A DNA stretch of 16,319 nt from an uncultured Ellagibacter sp. (GCF_934636505.1 NZ_CAKUAL010000046.1:1-16319), one strand, 5' to 3'; shown: positions 1 through 7,571, counted from the stretch's first letter. Notes: a model not told the origin generated them from the letters alone. A program made the numbers and translations.

Positions 1-1161
1 GCGCTCCTTGCGCATGCCGTCGCAGCCCGCCAGCAGGATGAAGCGCTTGATGTCGCCGGACTTGACCGCATCGATGACGGCGGGAGCGACGCTCATCACG
101 GTGTCGTAGCCGAATCCGGTGGTGACACTGGTGCCGCCGTTGATGCCGGCAAAGGTTCGATCGACATCCCAACCGCCCAGCTTAAGCGCCTTGTCGATAA
201 GCGCCGAGAAGTCCTTGGCCCCGTCTTCGCCCGCCTCGACGACATGCGCGCCCGGGAAGCTCACGGGACCGGTGGTGAACACGCGGTCGGCATACGACTC
301 GTCTGGCTTCACCAAGCAGTTGGTCGTCCACAGGATAGGAGCGGGAAGGTCTTTGAACTCCTTGCGCTGGTTGTGCCATGCGGTACCATAGTTGCCTTTC
401 AGATGCGGATACTTGCGCAGCTCGGGATAAGCGTTCGCGGGGAGCATCTCGCCGTGGGTGTACACGTTCACGCCGCGGCCTTCGGTCTGCTCCAGAAGCT
501 GCTTGAGGTCGTGCAGGTCGTGGCCGGTGACCACGATGAAGGGTCCCGCCTCGACCTTGAGCTCAACCGTCGCAGGCTCGGGTTTACCGTAGGCGGAGAC
601 GTTCGCTTCCTCCAAAGCGGCCATGGCGGCCAAGTTGACCTCGCCGCACTTGAGAACCAAAGGCAGCAGCTCGTCCATGCCCAGATCGGAGCCGACGGCC
701 CTCATGCCCTCGTAGAGAAACGCCGTCACAACAGGGTCCGACTTCCCCAGCGCCTGCGCGTGATAGGCGTACGCCGCCACGCCGCGCATGCCGAAGAGCA
801 GCAGGCTCTTCAGGCTGCGGATATCCTCCTGCGCGTCCCACAGCAAGCCCATGTCGTACGAGCTAAATTCGCCCAGGGAAATAGCCTTCGCACGAACGCG
901 ACGCTCAAGAGCGGCAATAGCCTTAGGGTCGAAGCTGACGTTGCTCACGCAGGCGAACATGCCCTCCAGCATAAGCCCGTCGGATTCGGTATCCCCCTTT
1001 CCGCCGCTCTCGGCTCTGGCCAAGGCGACCAATGTCCCGGTCAAATCATCTTGCAGCCGAGCCACATCGGCAGTCTTGCCGCACACGCCGGCAGCTCCGG
1101 TGCAGGCGGTGCATCCCGCCGTCTGCTCGCACTGGAAGCAAAACATGTTCTCGTCAGTCAT
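1..1161 (-). CDS. hcp: Hybrid cluster protein (hydroxylamine reductase), 3' end outside window
   Basis: Reading the minus strand from ATG at 1161 gives at least 387 residues with no stop to the window edge; the family is about 530-550 aa, so roughly the first 70% is here. The N terminus has MFCFQCEQT and a four-Cys cluster at residues 8, 11, 20 and 27 (an extra Cys at 17). Downstream are the family blocks VVTGHDL (His), THGEMLPA (Glu), TTNCLVKP (Cys) and, near the edge, LLAGCDG (Cys), which match hybrid-cluster ligands known in Hcp. Hcp is a cytoplasmic Fe-S/Fe-S-O protein that reduces NO (and hydroxylamine in vitro) and counters nitrosative stress in anaerobes. A GAGGAG ribosome site lies 7 nt before the ATG. 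The gene is divergent from a Crp/Fnr regulator that is the obvious candidate to control it. Confidence 0.95.
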   Translation of the reverse strand, partial: MTDENMFCFQCEQTAGCTACTGAAGVCGKTADVARLQDDLTGTLVALARAESGGKGDTESDGLMLEGMFACVSNVSFDPKAIAALERRVRAKAISLGEFSSYDMGLLWDAQEDIRSLKSLLLFGMRGVAAYAYHAQALGKSDPVVTAFLYEGMRAVGSDLGMDELLPLVLKCGEVNLAAMAALEEANVSAYGKPEPATVELKVEAGPFIVVTGHDLHDLKQLLEQTEGRGVNVYTHGEMLPANAYPELRKYPHLKGNYGTAWHNQRKEFKDLPAPILWTTNCLVKPDESYADRVFTTGPVSFPGAHVVEAGEDGAKDFSALIDKALKLGGWDVDRTFAGINGGTSVTTGFGYDTVMSVAPAVIDAVKSGDIKRFILLAGCDGMRKER

Positions 1162-1203
1162 TTCGCGCTCCTCTACTCGGGGGTGTGTTTTCGAAGCAAT
1201 TAC

Positions 1204-1246
1204 ATTATACTGTGGTATCACATACATTTCTGTTGTAGAACCTACA
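1204..1246 (-). promoter_or_regulatory. hcp promoter with two palindromic operator candidates
   Basis: On the minus strand a perfect TATAAT occupies 1209-1204, putting the hcp start of transcription near 1197. No good -35 is seen 17 bp upstream, which suggests an activator-dependent promoter. TGTAG-AAC-CTACA (1234-1246) is a perfect palindrome centred at about -43 from that start, the class II position used by Crp/Fnr activators. A second palindrome, TGTG-GTAT-CACA (1211-1222), lies directly against the -10 box. The first also overlaps the region just before the regulator's ribosome site, so autoregulation is possible. Sites are read from the sequence; binding is inferred. Confidence 0.55.
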
Positions 1247-1256
1247 GGTGAAACCA

Positions 1257-1907
1257 ATGCTTGATATCCCTATTTCTTCTTCGATGCTATTCGCCGGCAT
1301 AACCCAAGACGAAGCGAAGCTGATGCTGCCTTGCCTTGGGGCGACCAGAAGGGTTTTCAGCCGGGAGGAGCGGATCATGCGTGCCGGCCAGCCCACCGAA
1401 TACCTCGGCGTCGTCCTGTCCGGGCGCGTACGGATTGAGGTCTCGGATGCCTGGGGCGAGACGACGATCTTGGAGATGCTGGGGCCCGGCTCGCTTTTCG
1501 CGCACGGCTACGCCTGCAGCATGGAGCCCCTCGACATCGATGTGCTGGCGGATACGGCATGCGAGGTGGTGCTGCTCAAAGCCGAGCGCATCATCCATTC
1601 CTGCCCTAAGCAGTGCGGCTGCCACGCGCACATATCCTCGAACCTCATGCGCGCCTTGGCGCTAAGCAACCTGGACATGAACCACCGCGCCATAGCCATG
1701 ACTCCCAAGACCATACGGGGCAAGATCCTCGCCTTCCTATCGCAGCAGCAGAAGAAGGCCGGCACCCGCGCCTTCACCATCCCCTACAGCCAAACCAAGC
1801 TGGCAAGCTACCTCAGCGTCGACCGCAGCGCGTTGTCGAACGAGCTCTCGAAGCTGCGCAAGGAAGGCGTCATTGACTATGAAGGCCGCACATACCGGCT
1901 GTTGTAG
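1257..1907 (+). CDS. Crp/Fnr-family transcriptional regulator, probable hcp regulator
   Basis: 216 aa from ATG 1257, preferred over GTG 1248 because ACAGGTG sits at the right distance before 1257 only. Residues about 15-120 form a cyclic-nucleotide-binding-type beta roll (LGVVLSGRVRIEV, LGPGSLFAHGYA), and the C terminus is a winged helix (YSQTKLASYLSVDRSALSNE) followed by the usual LRKEGVIDYEGRTYRLL wing. A Cys cluster, CPKQCGC, lies in the hinge region. Crp/Fnr regulators divergent from hcp (HcpR type in other anaerobes) activate hcp in response to nitrosative stress, so that role is inferred here from position and the palindrome near -43 of hcp. The effector (haem, Fe-S or other) cannot be read from sequence. 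Length is normal for the family. Confidence 0.88.
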   Translation: MLDIPISSSMLFAGITQDEAKLMLPCLGATRRVFSREERIMRAGQPTEYLGVVLSGRVRIEVSDAWGETTILEMLGPGSLFAHGYACSMEPLDIDVLADTACEVVLLKAERIIHSCPKQCGCHAHISSNLMRALALSNLDMNHRAIAMTPKTIRGKILAFLSQQQKKAGTRAFTIPYSQTKLASYLSVDRSALSNELSKLRKEGVIDYEGRTYRLL

Positions 1908-2774
1908 CGCACGACAGCTTCCTGCCATGTTGTGGCCAAATCAGATGACCTTCCGCATATCCAAGATTTGTCTTAGCCCCTAGCCAGTTATAACCAGCAT
2001 CAGAGGGATAGATCGTGGCCTGAAGCGGTTCCAGCTGGCTCTATTGCTTATCTCTGAACAACAAGTTGAGTTTCGATGGGGCTGCGGGTGGTGAGTAGAA
2101 GGGATGCGTTCTCCCCCAAGGGCGGCGCATTCGGATGGGGCTTCAGGAAGAATTCCTTTGTAGAGGACGATTCGCACCGCGACATCGTCTTCGCAGATGG
2201 TTGCTCGTACTCCATTGCGCCGCAGATTGCCCATGGAGAAGAAGATATGCACGGAATTGCCCGAGGCCACTTCGTATCGACTCCATTGGAGTACGCGTTC
2301 GACCACGAGGTCAGTTCGCTGTCGTATGTCATTTGGCGATTGTTTCGGCAGCATCGCTTCGGTTTCGCCGCCAGCATCCTCGCTTGGTCAACTTGGTCGA
2401 GACGGAGCGGACTCGCCACCATTGGCGGCACAGTGCGGTACTCAAAAGTGCAGTTCAAAGCCCTATCGGCTTACTTCCACTCGATGGCGTCGGTTCTGCT
2501 GCCCCGTCACCCCAGTTGCACTCAATCTTCGGCATCGGCGCGCAACGCGTGCCGCCGCGTGACGCGACGTCGCGTCTCATCGGCTTCGGGGACAGAAGCT
2601 GGGACAGCTTCAAAAACTCACCTTAAGCTCAGGGCGTTGAGTTTTCGTTTTGTCCCAAAGGGCACTGCGGATGGTCTTTGCGGACTCGATAGCGCCGAAA
2701 ACGCCCGTTTCGAAACTCAAGTGCTTTTTCGCGTGCAAGCCGCCAGCTACAATCATAAGTGAATAAGTGCGGGC

Positions 2775-2799
2775 GGCTTTTGCATCGTTTGCAAAAGCC
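2775..2799. repeat. 10-bp-stem inverted repeat
   Basis: GGCTTTTGCA (2775-2784) is followed after a 5-nt loop by its perfect complement TGCAAAAGCC (2790-2799). No T run follows on either strand, so it is not a classic terminator; it could be an RNA hairpin or a remnant end of a mobile element. Confidence 0.5.
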
Positions 2800-2976
2800 C
2801 AGGTCGCAGGTCTGCGCAATCAGCAGGCGAAGTGAGTAGTCTCGGGTGGCTTGCCCATGAGTTGACGAACGGGATTTGAGATTACGTTGACGTCCGGAAA
2901 CGTTTCGAGTTTCCTTGAATTTCCGCGCGGCCCATGATATAAGGTAATTGGTTTTCCGTAAGGAAGGCTTCCAAGT

Positions 2977-3003
2977 GCCGGGGACGTTTTCCCCGGCTTT
3001 TTT
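2977..3003 (+). terminator. Rho-independent terminator upstream of DUF3800 gene
   Basis: GCCGGGG (2977-2983), a 7-nt loop and CCCCGGC (2991-2997) form a perfect 7-bp GC-rich stem followed by six T. It sits only 16 bp before the next ATG, so it either ends upstream plus-strand transcription or acts as an attenuator if transcription of the next gene begins before it. Confidence 0.8.
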
Positions 3004-3019
3004 CTTATCTAGGAGAGCA

Positions 3020-3691
3020 ATGCGGGAACTCAGCATCTTCGTCGACGAGTCGGGAAGCGACGGCCTCTCCGACCGCTACTATCTGCTCACCGTCGTCATG
3101 CACGACCAATCCGACAGCATCGCGAACTCGATTGAGGCATACGAGGACGCCCTCCGCGCCAAGGGGCTCCCGGACATACCCTTCCACGCGTCGCCGCTCA
3201 TGAACGGCAAGGACCTGTACTCCGGGCTCGACCCGAGGACGCGCAAGATGATGCTCGGCTCATTCCGAGTCTTCTTCCGCCACATGCCCGTGAAGCACCA
3301 TACCTTCGCATACGCGACCAAGCAGTTCGCCTCGCTCGACAAGCTCGCGGGGGCGATGCGAAGGGACCTCGTGAACTTCCTGTTCGACAACCTCGCGCAG
3401 CTGCAGGCCTACGACGCGGTCAAAGTCTACTACGACAACGGCCAGCACTCCATCGCGGAATCGCTTCACCGCGCGATCGAGTACTCGCTGTCGAAGGACG
3501 TGGTAGTCTACCGATCCGCTCAGCCCTCCGAGTACCGCCTGTCGCAGGCGGCGGACTACATCTGCACTATGGAGCTCACGGCGATCAAGTACGCCGAGCG
3601 CACCGCCACCGCGACGGACGAGAAGTTCTTCGGCAAGTGGTCCGATTTCAAGAAGGGCATACTGAAGGAGACGCGCAAGAAGCTCGTCTAA
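3020..3691 (+). CDS. DUF3800-family protein
   Basis: 223 aa from ATG 3020, with AGGAGAG at 3011-3017 as ribosome site; a longer frame exists upstream but would run through the terminator hairpin. The N terminus IFVDESGSDG is the DUF3800 signature (acidic DES motif), followed by HASPLMNGKDLY, the acidic KVYYDNGQH strand near residue 145, and SQAADYICTMELTAIKY near residue 185. The family has a predicted RNase H-like fold with conserved acidic residues and is frequent on phages and mobile islands; its biochemical role is not established. The C terminus (FFGKWSDFKKGILKETRKK) is a normal family ending. Its stop is followed directly, in the same frame, by an HNH-nuclease fragment. Confidence 0.85.
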   Translation: MRELSIFVDESGSDGLSDRYYLLTVVMHDQSDSIANSIEAYEDALRAKGLPDIPFHASPLMNGKDLYSGLDPRTRKMMLGSFRVFFRHMPVKHHTFAYATKQFASLDKLAGAMRRDLVNFLFDNLAQLQAYDAVKVYYDNGQHSIAESLHRAIEYSLSKDVVVYRSAQPSEYRLSQAADYICTMELTAIKYAERTATATDEKFFGKWSDFKKGILKETRKKLV

Positions 3692-4048
3692 TTCGCCAAG
3701 CCGGGCCTCTGCGACGTCGACCATTTCTTCCCGCACGCCCTGTCGTCCCAGGTGCCCGGTGTCAACTGGGACGGCGTGTGGAACCTGGTGCTGGCGTGCC
3801 CCGACTGCAACCGCGGCGAGGGCGGCAAGTTCGCCCGCATCCCGGCACCCGGATATCTACTCCGGCTCAACCGGCGCAACGAGTACCTCATCGGCAGCCA
3901 CCACCCCCTGCGCGAGACGCTCATCGCCCAGACCGGGGAGACACCGCAGCTGCGCTGGAAATACCTGAAGAAGGTTGATAGAATTGCAACGGACCATTTA
4001 CCAGGCGAACGTTGGAAGACGAAGGAGCGCGAAGCGCCCGCGTTCTAG
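3692..4048 (+). pseudogene. 5'-truncated HNH endonuclease
   Basis: The frame from 3692 to TAG at 4046-4048 encodes about 118 residues with DVDHFFPHA, then NLVLACPDCNRGEGGKF, then LNRRNEYLIGSHHPLRETL: the core and tail of an HNH nuclease, with the catalytic DH pair, the Asn and the second CxxC zinc pair. The upstream half, including the first CxxC pair usually a few residues before DVDH, is missing, and the frame starts immediately after the DUF3800 stop with no ribosome site. The best internal start (GTG 3752) would drop the catalytic His. It is therefore a remnant created by a junction at about 3691. HNH proteins of this type are often encoded beside methyltransferases, as here. Confidence 0.8.
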
Positions 4049-4059
4049 GAAGGAAGAGC

Positions 4060-4656
4060 ATGACCGCCACGGAGGAGACCATCGGCTACTACGATGGCAA
4101 CGCGAATAAGTTCATAGCGGACACGGCGAACATCGAGTTCGGCGCTTTGCAGAAGACGTTTGCGGACATGCTGCCCGAGCGCGGCCGCATCCTGGACTTG
4201 GGCTGCGGCAGCGGACGCGACTCCCTGGCTTTCCTCAAGGCGGGTTTCGCGGTCGACGCGGTCGACGGCAGCGCCGAGATGGTCAAGGCCGCAAGCGAGC
4301 TCACCGGCTTGAGGGTGGAGCACGCGACGTTCGCCGATTTCGAGCCCAAAGGCGGATACGACGGGATCTGGGCCTGCAGCAGCCTGCTTCACGTGCCTGC
4401 TGCAGAACTGCCCGCCATCGTCGCCAAATACGCCGCCGCGCTCAAGCCGGGCGGCCGCTTCTACTTCAGCTTCAAGATCGGTAACCACGACGGCATGCGC
4501 AACGGCCGCTGGTTCACCGACATGACCGAGGCGTCCTTCCGCCGCCTCATCGACGACGTCGAGGACCTGACCGTCGACCGCATCGGCGTCACGTCCGACG
4601 TGCGCCCCGGCCGCTCAGACGAGAAGTGGCTGAACGCATGGTGTATGAGGATATAG
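4060..4656 (+). CDS. Class I SAM-dependent methyltransferase
   Basis: 198 aa from ATG 4060, preceded by AGGAAGGAAG (4048-4057). Motif I is ILDLGCGSGRDS (about residues 45-56), the acidic end of strand beta2 is VDAVDGSAEMV, motif II lies in GGYDGIWACSSLLHV, and motif III is LKPGGRFYFSFK; this is a complete Rossmann methyltransferase of the Methyltransf_25/11 type. The N terminus (TIGYYDGNANKF) is typical of small-molecule methyltransferases, and no DNA-methylase NPPY/DPPY motif is present. The substrate is not predictable. It lies 11 bp after the HNH remnant, so it probably was co-transcribed with the intact HNH gene. Confidence 0.88.
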   Translation: MTATEETIGYYDGNANKFIADTANIEFGALQKTFADMLPERGRILDLGCGSGRDSLAFLKAGFAVDAVDGSAEMVKAASELTGLRVEHATFADFEPKGGYDGIWACSSLLHVPAAELPAIVAKYAAALKPGGRFYFSFKIGNHDGMRNGRWFTDMTEASFRRLIDDVEDLTVDRIGVTSDVRPGRSDEKWLNAWCMRI

Positions 4657-4794
4657 AAGGGCCGTACCGAGAGAAGAGCGGGATACGAAGTTGACTTTCC
4701 CCATCAGCGCGATCTTTTACTGCGCTTCGCCAACACCTCCCGTATCCACCTGCCTCCCGGCCTGGCTGTTTGCTCCTTATTTCACCTTCCCATT
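4657..4794. other. Short gene-free gap
   Basis: No gene, hairpin or repeat is seen between the methyltransferase stop and the mobC-like remnant. The stretch is pyrimidine-rich toward its right end. Confidence 0.4.
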
Positions 4795-4925
4795 TTACGT
4801 TTGATTATTGCGCCGCGACATCCCGAAGAGGTCGTCACTGGAGTTCTTCTCGCGCGTTGCGCGCTTTCCCGATGGCGGGGCCTCGCCGAGCCCGTTGAAT
4901 ATCTCCATGACCAGGGCGAGCTGTT
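4795..4925 (-). pseudogene. 3'-terminal remnant of the mobC-like gene
   Basis: The minus strand here encodes the last about 38 residues of the protein at 12326-12706 with near-identical DNA (116 bp, four substitutions, no gaps). It then continues past the point of homology as RRNNQT and stop TAA (4795-4797), whereas the full copy ends RR and stop. Toward the gene's 5' side homology ends abruptly at 4925, where an in-frame TAA occurs, so this is a dead fragment. The different tail suggests that this copy may keep the original 3' end of the gene. Confidence 0.8.
4810..4925 (+). repeat. 116-bp direct repeat, left copy
   Basis: Identical to 12329-12444 in the same orientation except for four substitutions, with abrupt ends on both sides. 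The two copies border the AbiE/IS21 block. Confidence 0.9.
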
Positions 4926-5067
4926 AAGTCTTTTATGCCGAGGGGCAAGAGCCTGTTCTCAACGCCGCCCGTCGAAAAGGAACGCTCCGCTCTCGGCGGG
5001 GAAGCCGTCGCGTTGCCCGCTCCGCCTCTTCGATTCCGGCAGGCGCCCGGAATCGGGGCGCCCTTGA
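4926..5067. other. Gap between mobC remnant and abiEii 3' end
   Basis: No gene. Overlapping GC-rich inverted repeats lie at 5033-5062 (for example GGCGCCC at 5042-5048 with GGGCGCC at 5056-5062) just downstream of the abiEii stop on the minus strand. They could end transcription of the abiE operon, but no T run follows. Confidence 0.35.
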
Positions 5068-5339
5068 TCAGCTTAGCCCGTTGATGGTCTCCTCGAGCTC
5101 CACCATGTAGGCGACTATCTCATCGATGCTCGGGTAGCTGCCGAACAGCATCGGCCTCATCGAGGCGTAATCGGCCGCCAACTCGTCGAGCCTGCCCTTT
5201 GGAGGGGCGAGCCTGAGCGTGCCGGGCCTCGCGTCGGCCAACCTGGCCCACGGCGTGCGGTAGAACTTCTCCTTGAACCTGACGACCTGTTCGAGGAGGC
5301 CGGGCTGCGCGACGGCGCGGCCGAGCACGAACGAGTGGC
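5068..5339 (-). pseudogene. abiEii: abiEii C-terminal fragment (severed by IS21)
   Basis: The minus-strand frame GHSFVLGRAVAQPGLLEQVV ... ELEETINGLS is the C-terminal helical part of an AbiEii/AbiGii-type nucleotidyltransferase, about 90 residues, and completes the gene that starts at 11713. Joining 11713-10990 to 5339-5068 gives 996 nt, exactly 332 codons including the stop, and the sequence reads RHYYDMYRL-GHSFVLG across the junction as in intact homologues. It has no start or promoter of its own; internal Met/GTG codons exist but no ribosome site was seen. Confidence 0.88.
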
Positions 5340-5344
5340 CAAGG
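5340..5344. repeat. IS21 target-site duplication, left copy (CAAGG)
   Basis: CAAGG abuts the TGTTAATG left end; the same five bases follow the right end at 10990-10994. One copy belongs to abiEii codons, as shown by the restored frame. Confidence 0.9.
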
Positions 5345-5438
5345 TGTTAATGCCAATATAGTTTTCGCCAGTTGCGCCAACCAAGCGTGACAGTTGCGCC
5401 AATGCAATTGCGCCAGTTGCGCCAACGTACTTTCGACA
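5345..5438. repeat. IS21 left terminal repeats
   Basis: Four copies of TTGCGCCA start at 5372, 5393, 5408 and 5417, plus TTTTCGCCA at 5362-5370. The stretch 5417-5438 (TTGCGCCAACGTACTTTCGA then CA) matches in inverted form 10897-10919 near the right end. These are the expected multiple transposase-binding sites. Confidence 0.8.
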
Positions 5439-5518
5439 ATCCTCATAGGAATATGCTCTCCCTCGTCCGGCACCGTGCCGGCAAGAAGGGAGCAGCGAGA
5501 TTGAGAGAGAGGAACGTT

Positions 5519-6520
5519 ATGGGCGAGCTGAACACATGCAGGCAGCTTGGGCTGAAGCCCAACTTCAGCGACATAGGGCGCCGTCACGGCATCCACCGGC
5601 ACACCGTCGCGCGGTACTGGAGCGAGGGCGGCGACGTCGAGGACGGCCGGTGCGACCGCACCAGCGGGTTCGACCCCTACGGCGACCTGATCGCCGAGAG
5701 GGCGGCGCTGCCGGGGGCCACGAAGAAGGCGGTGCACGAGTACATCCTCCACAGGTGCGGGGACGGCCTCCCCGGGTACAACGCCTTCACCCACTACTGC
5801 CGCAAGCACGACATCGCCTTCGACGCCGCCGTCCAGGCGGAGCCCCACCCCCGCTTCGAGACCCCGCCGGGCAGGCAGCTCCAGTTCGACTGGAAGGAGG
5901 GCCTGCGCATGGTCAGCAGGCACGGCGAGGCATTCGGGTTCAGCGTGTTCTCCGCGACCCTCGGGTACTCGCGCCTGCACAGGTTCGTCTACTCGAGGAC
6001 CAGGACCGCCGACGACCTGCTGGCCTGCTGGCTGGCGACCATCTCCTCCCTCGGCGGCGTCGCCGAGGAGTGGGTCACCGACAACATGTCGTCCCTCGTC
6101 ACGTTCGGCGGCGGCCGGCGCGTCAAGAGCGAGAGGGCGCTCAGGTTCGCCAGGGAGGCCGGCTTCGAGCTGGTGCTCTGCAAGCCCGGCACGCCGCAGA
6201 CCAAGGGCAAGGACGAGAGCGCCAACCGCTTCCTCAACCGCCTTGCGGTCTACGACGGGGACTTCGAGGACGAGGCGGAGCTGATCTCGATAATCGCCCA
6301 CATAGAGGCCAGGTCCAACGAGGCGCCCAACGACACCACGGGCCTGCCCCCGGCGCGGCTGTTCATGAGGGAGAAGGAGTACCTGAGGCCCGTCGGCAAC
6401 CTGGGGCTGCTGGAGCAGATGGTCGGCAACGCCAGCGTGCAGACCGTGCCCTCGACGATGCTGGTCAGGGCCGCGGGCAGGCAGTGGTCGGTGCCGCGCA
6501 GGTGCATCGGGAAGAGAGCC
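5519..6520 (+). pseudogene. istA: IS21 transposase IstA, 5' part (interrupted)
   Basis: ATG 5519 follows GAGAGAGG with 6-7 nt spacing. Residues about 10-35 are a helix-turn-helix (FSDIGRRHGIHRHTVARYW). The rve-type catalytic domain follows with D124 (LQFDWKE), D188 (WVTDN) and E233 (KGKDESANRF), so the complete DDE triad is present. At 6521 the inner transposon begins; the frame runs two more codons and stops at TGA 6524-6526, giving 335 residues instead of 406. The missing 72 C-terminal residues are at 9684-9902, in phase after deletion of the insert and one target copy. The truncated protein lacks the C-terminal beta domain that works with IstB, so it is probably inactive or deregulated. 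Confidence 0.92.
6514..6520. repeat. Inner transposon target duplication, left copy (GAGAGCC)
   Basis: GAGAGCC lies before the TGTTGAAC end and again at 9677-9683 after TTCTACA. Removing one copy with the insert restores istA (GKR-AKVVAMPGG). Confidence 0.85.
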
Positions 6521-6579
6521 TGTTGAACGTCACTTTCTGAGCAGCACCCCCATGCGCATTATTTAAGTTGACAAAGTGC

Positions 6580-6602
6580 GGGGGCGGCATCGGGCCGCCC
6601 CC
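6580..6602 (-). terminator. GC hairpin after the inner transposon operon
   Basis: GGGGGCGGC (6580-6588) and GCCGCCCCC (6594-6602) form a perfect 9-bp stem with a 5-nt loop, 12 bp after the last minus-strand gene. No long T run follows, so it is a probable but imperfect terminator that also would block transcription entering from istA. Confidence 0.55.
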
Positions 6603-6613
6603 CTCGGGCTCCG

Positions 6614-6772
6614 TCAGCTCGGCTCCTCCTCGTCCTCCAGCCAAGGCGGCGGCCACCCCGGGAGGTCCTCCGGGTCGGCCGTGCACTCCGCGCAGCCCAT
6701 CGCCTCGCACAGGGTGTCGAGGTCCCACGCGTCGCGGTCGCGCTGGGGCAGGTCCCAGACCGGACAGCTCAC
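6614..6772 (-). CDS. 52-aa acidic Cys-containing protein, coupled to the AAA+ gene
   Basis: GTG at 6772-6770 overlaps the AAA+ stop TGA (GTGA arrangement), a typical coupled start; the frame ends at TGA 6616-6614. The product begins MSCPVWDLPQRDRDAW and contains CEAMGCAEC followed by an acidic, Pro/Trp-rich tail (WPPPWLEDEEE). Four Cys (C-x2 type spacing in the second group) suggest a small metal site. No family is recognised. Its place as the last gene of the transposition operon suggests an accessory function in transposition or a host-interaction role. It is unlikely to be a shadow, because the start coupling and Cys/acidic pattern would not be expected by chance; translation is not proven. 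Confidence 0.55.
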   Translation of the reverse strand: MSCPVWDLPQRDRDAWDLDTLCEAMGCAECTADPEDLPGWPPPWLEDEEEPS

Positions 6773-7571
6773 GACAGCACCAGCTCCTCCGCCGCCGAGC
6801 GCACCATCTCCGCGTCGATGGCCCGCGCCTGCTGCTGGGCGCCGATGGTCAGCGCGTTCACCACGATGGAGTTCAGGCGGCGCACCGACCCGCCGCAGCA
6901 GCCGTGGGCGCACGCGAGCGCGGCGTCGTCGAAGATGTCGGGGTCCGCGCCGGCGAGCAGCAGGCGGTCGCGCACGTAGTCGCGGGCCTGCGCGGCCGTC
7001 AGCGCCTCCATGCGGTAGCTGACCACGAGGCGCTGGCGCAGCGACTCGTAGGGCTGGCGCGCGAGCGTCTGCGCGAGGTGCGGGTGGCCGACGAGCACCA
7101 GCGAGAACATGTCGCGAGAGTCCATGTCGAAGTTGGCGAGCATCTGCAGGTCCTTCAGTATCGCGCCCGACAGGTACTGCGCCTCGTCGAGCACGACGGT
7201 GACGCGCATGCGCTTCTCGTCGACCAGGCTCCTGATGCGGGCCTGGATGTCGGCGAACATGTCGGCCTTTTGTACCCGGGCTCCAGCCCGAGCCCCCGGC
7301 ACAGCATGCGGTAGAACTCCATGTTGGTGACCGCCGACATGCAGATGTAGACCACCTTGGCCGTGTTGGGGTTGGCCCTGGCCGCCCAGGTGCGCACCGC
7401 TATCGTCTTGCCCGCGCCGGGCTCGGCGGTGACCAGCCCCATCCCGCCGATGCGCGAGAGGTGCTCCAGGCGCGCGTGCACCTGGCGCATGCCCTCGGTC
7501 TGGAAGGCCGACGAGGCGGGGACCTCCTTGGTGAAGGGGTTGGAGGCCATGTTGTAGAACTGCCTAAACAA
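6769..7571 (-). pseudogene. TniB/ExeA-like AAA+ transposition ATPase with a one-base frameshift
   Basis: From TTG 7571 (overlapping the transposase stop by 8 bp) the protein begins MFRQFYNMASNPFTKEV, like other transposon ExeA/TniB-type ATPases, with Walker A AEPGAGKT at residues 49-56 and the VVYICMSAVTNMEFYR block. At about 7277 the frame breaks in GGGTACAAAAGGCC: the continuation KADMFADIQ, Walker B VTVVLDEAQY, sensor region FSLVLVGHP and RLRQRLVVSYRM-like lid follow in the -1 frame to TGA 6769. Adding one A to the run (TAC AAA AAG GCC) restores a 267-aa protein; the span of 803 nt is one short of 804. Such ATPases select targets and activate the DDE partner. Either a real mutation, a sequencing slip in the A run, or less likely recoding. 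Confidence 0.9.

Larger units (their letters stand above)
1908..3019 (+). other. 1.1-kb stretch without a supportable gene
   Basis: Several reading frames stay open here on both strands (for example 2076-2762 plus, 2048-2458 minus, 2629-3036 minus), but none has a ribosome site, a recognisable domain or a natural composition (Ser/Arg/Pro-rich with poor secondary-structure pattern). GC content is lower than in the flanking genes. The stretch separates the core-type hcp region from the accessory block and may be a decayed insertion or an intergenic repeat; its identity is not recognised. It contains a hairpin at 2775-2799 and ends in the terminator at 2977-3003. Confidence 0.5.

Noticed and set aside
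244..1251. A 335-codon plus-strand frame over hcp
   Set aside because: It is the exact antisense phase of hcp, whose cluster-ligand motifs are unmistakable on the minus strand.
2076..2762. A 228-codon plus-strand open frame
   Set aside because: No ribosome site, no domain, Arg/Ser-rich second half, and equally long frames on the other strand; open frames are expected at this GC content.
5120..6301. A 393-codon minus-strand frame spanning the IS21 left end
   Set aside because: Crosses the mobile-element boundary and is a low-complexity shadow of istA.
7270..7282. Canonical -1 slippery heptamer in the AAA+ gene
   Set aside because: The zero-frame codons TAC AAA AGG do not form X XXY YYZ; slipping from AAA to CAA mispairs, so a lost A is the simpler explanation.
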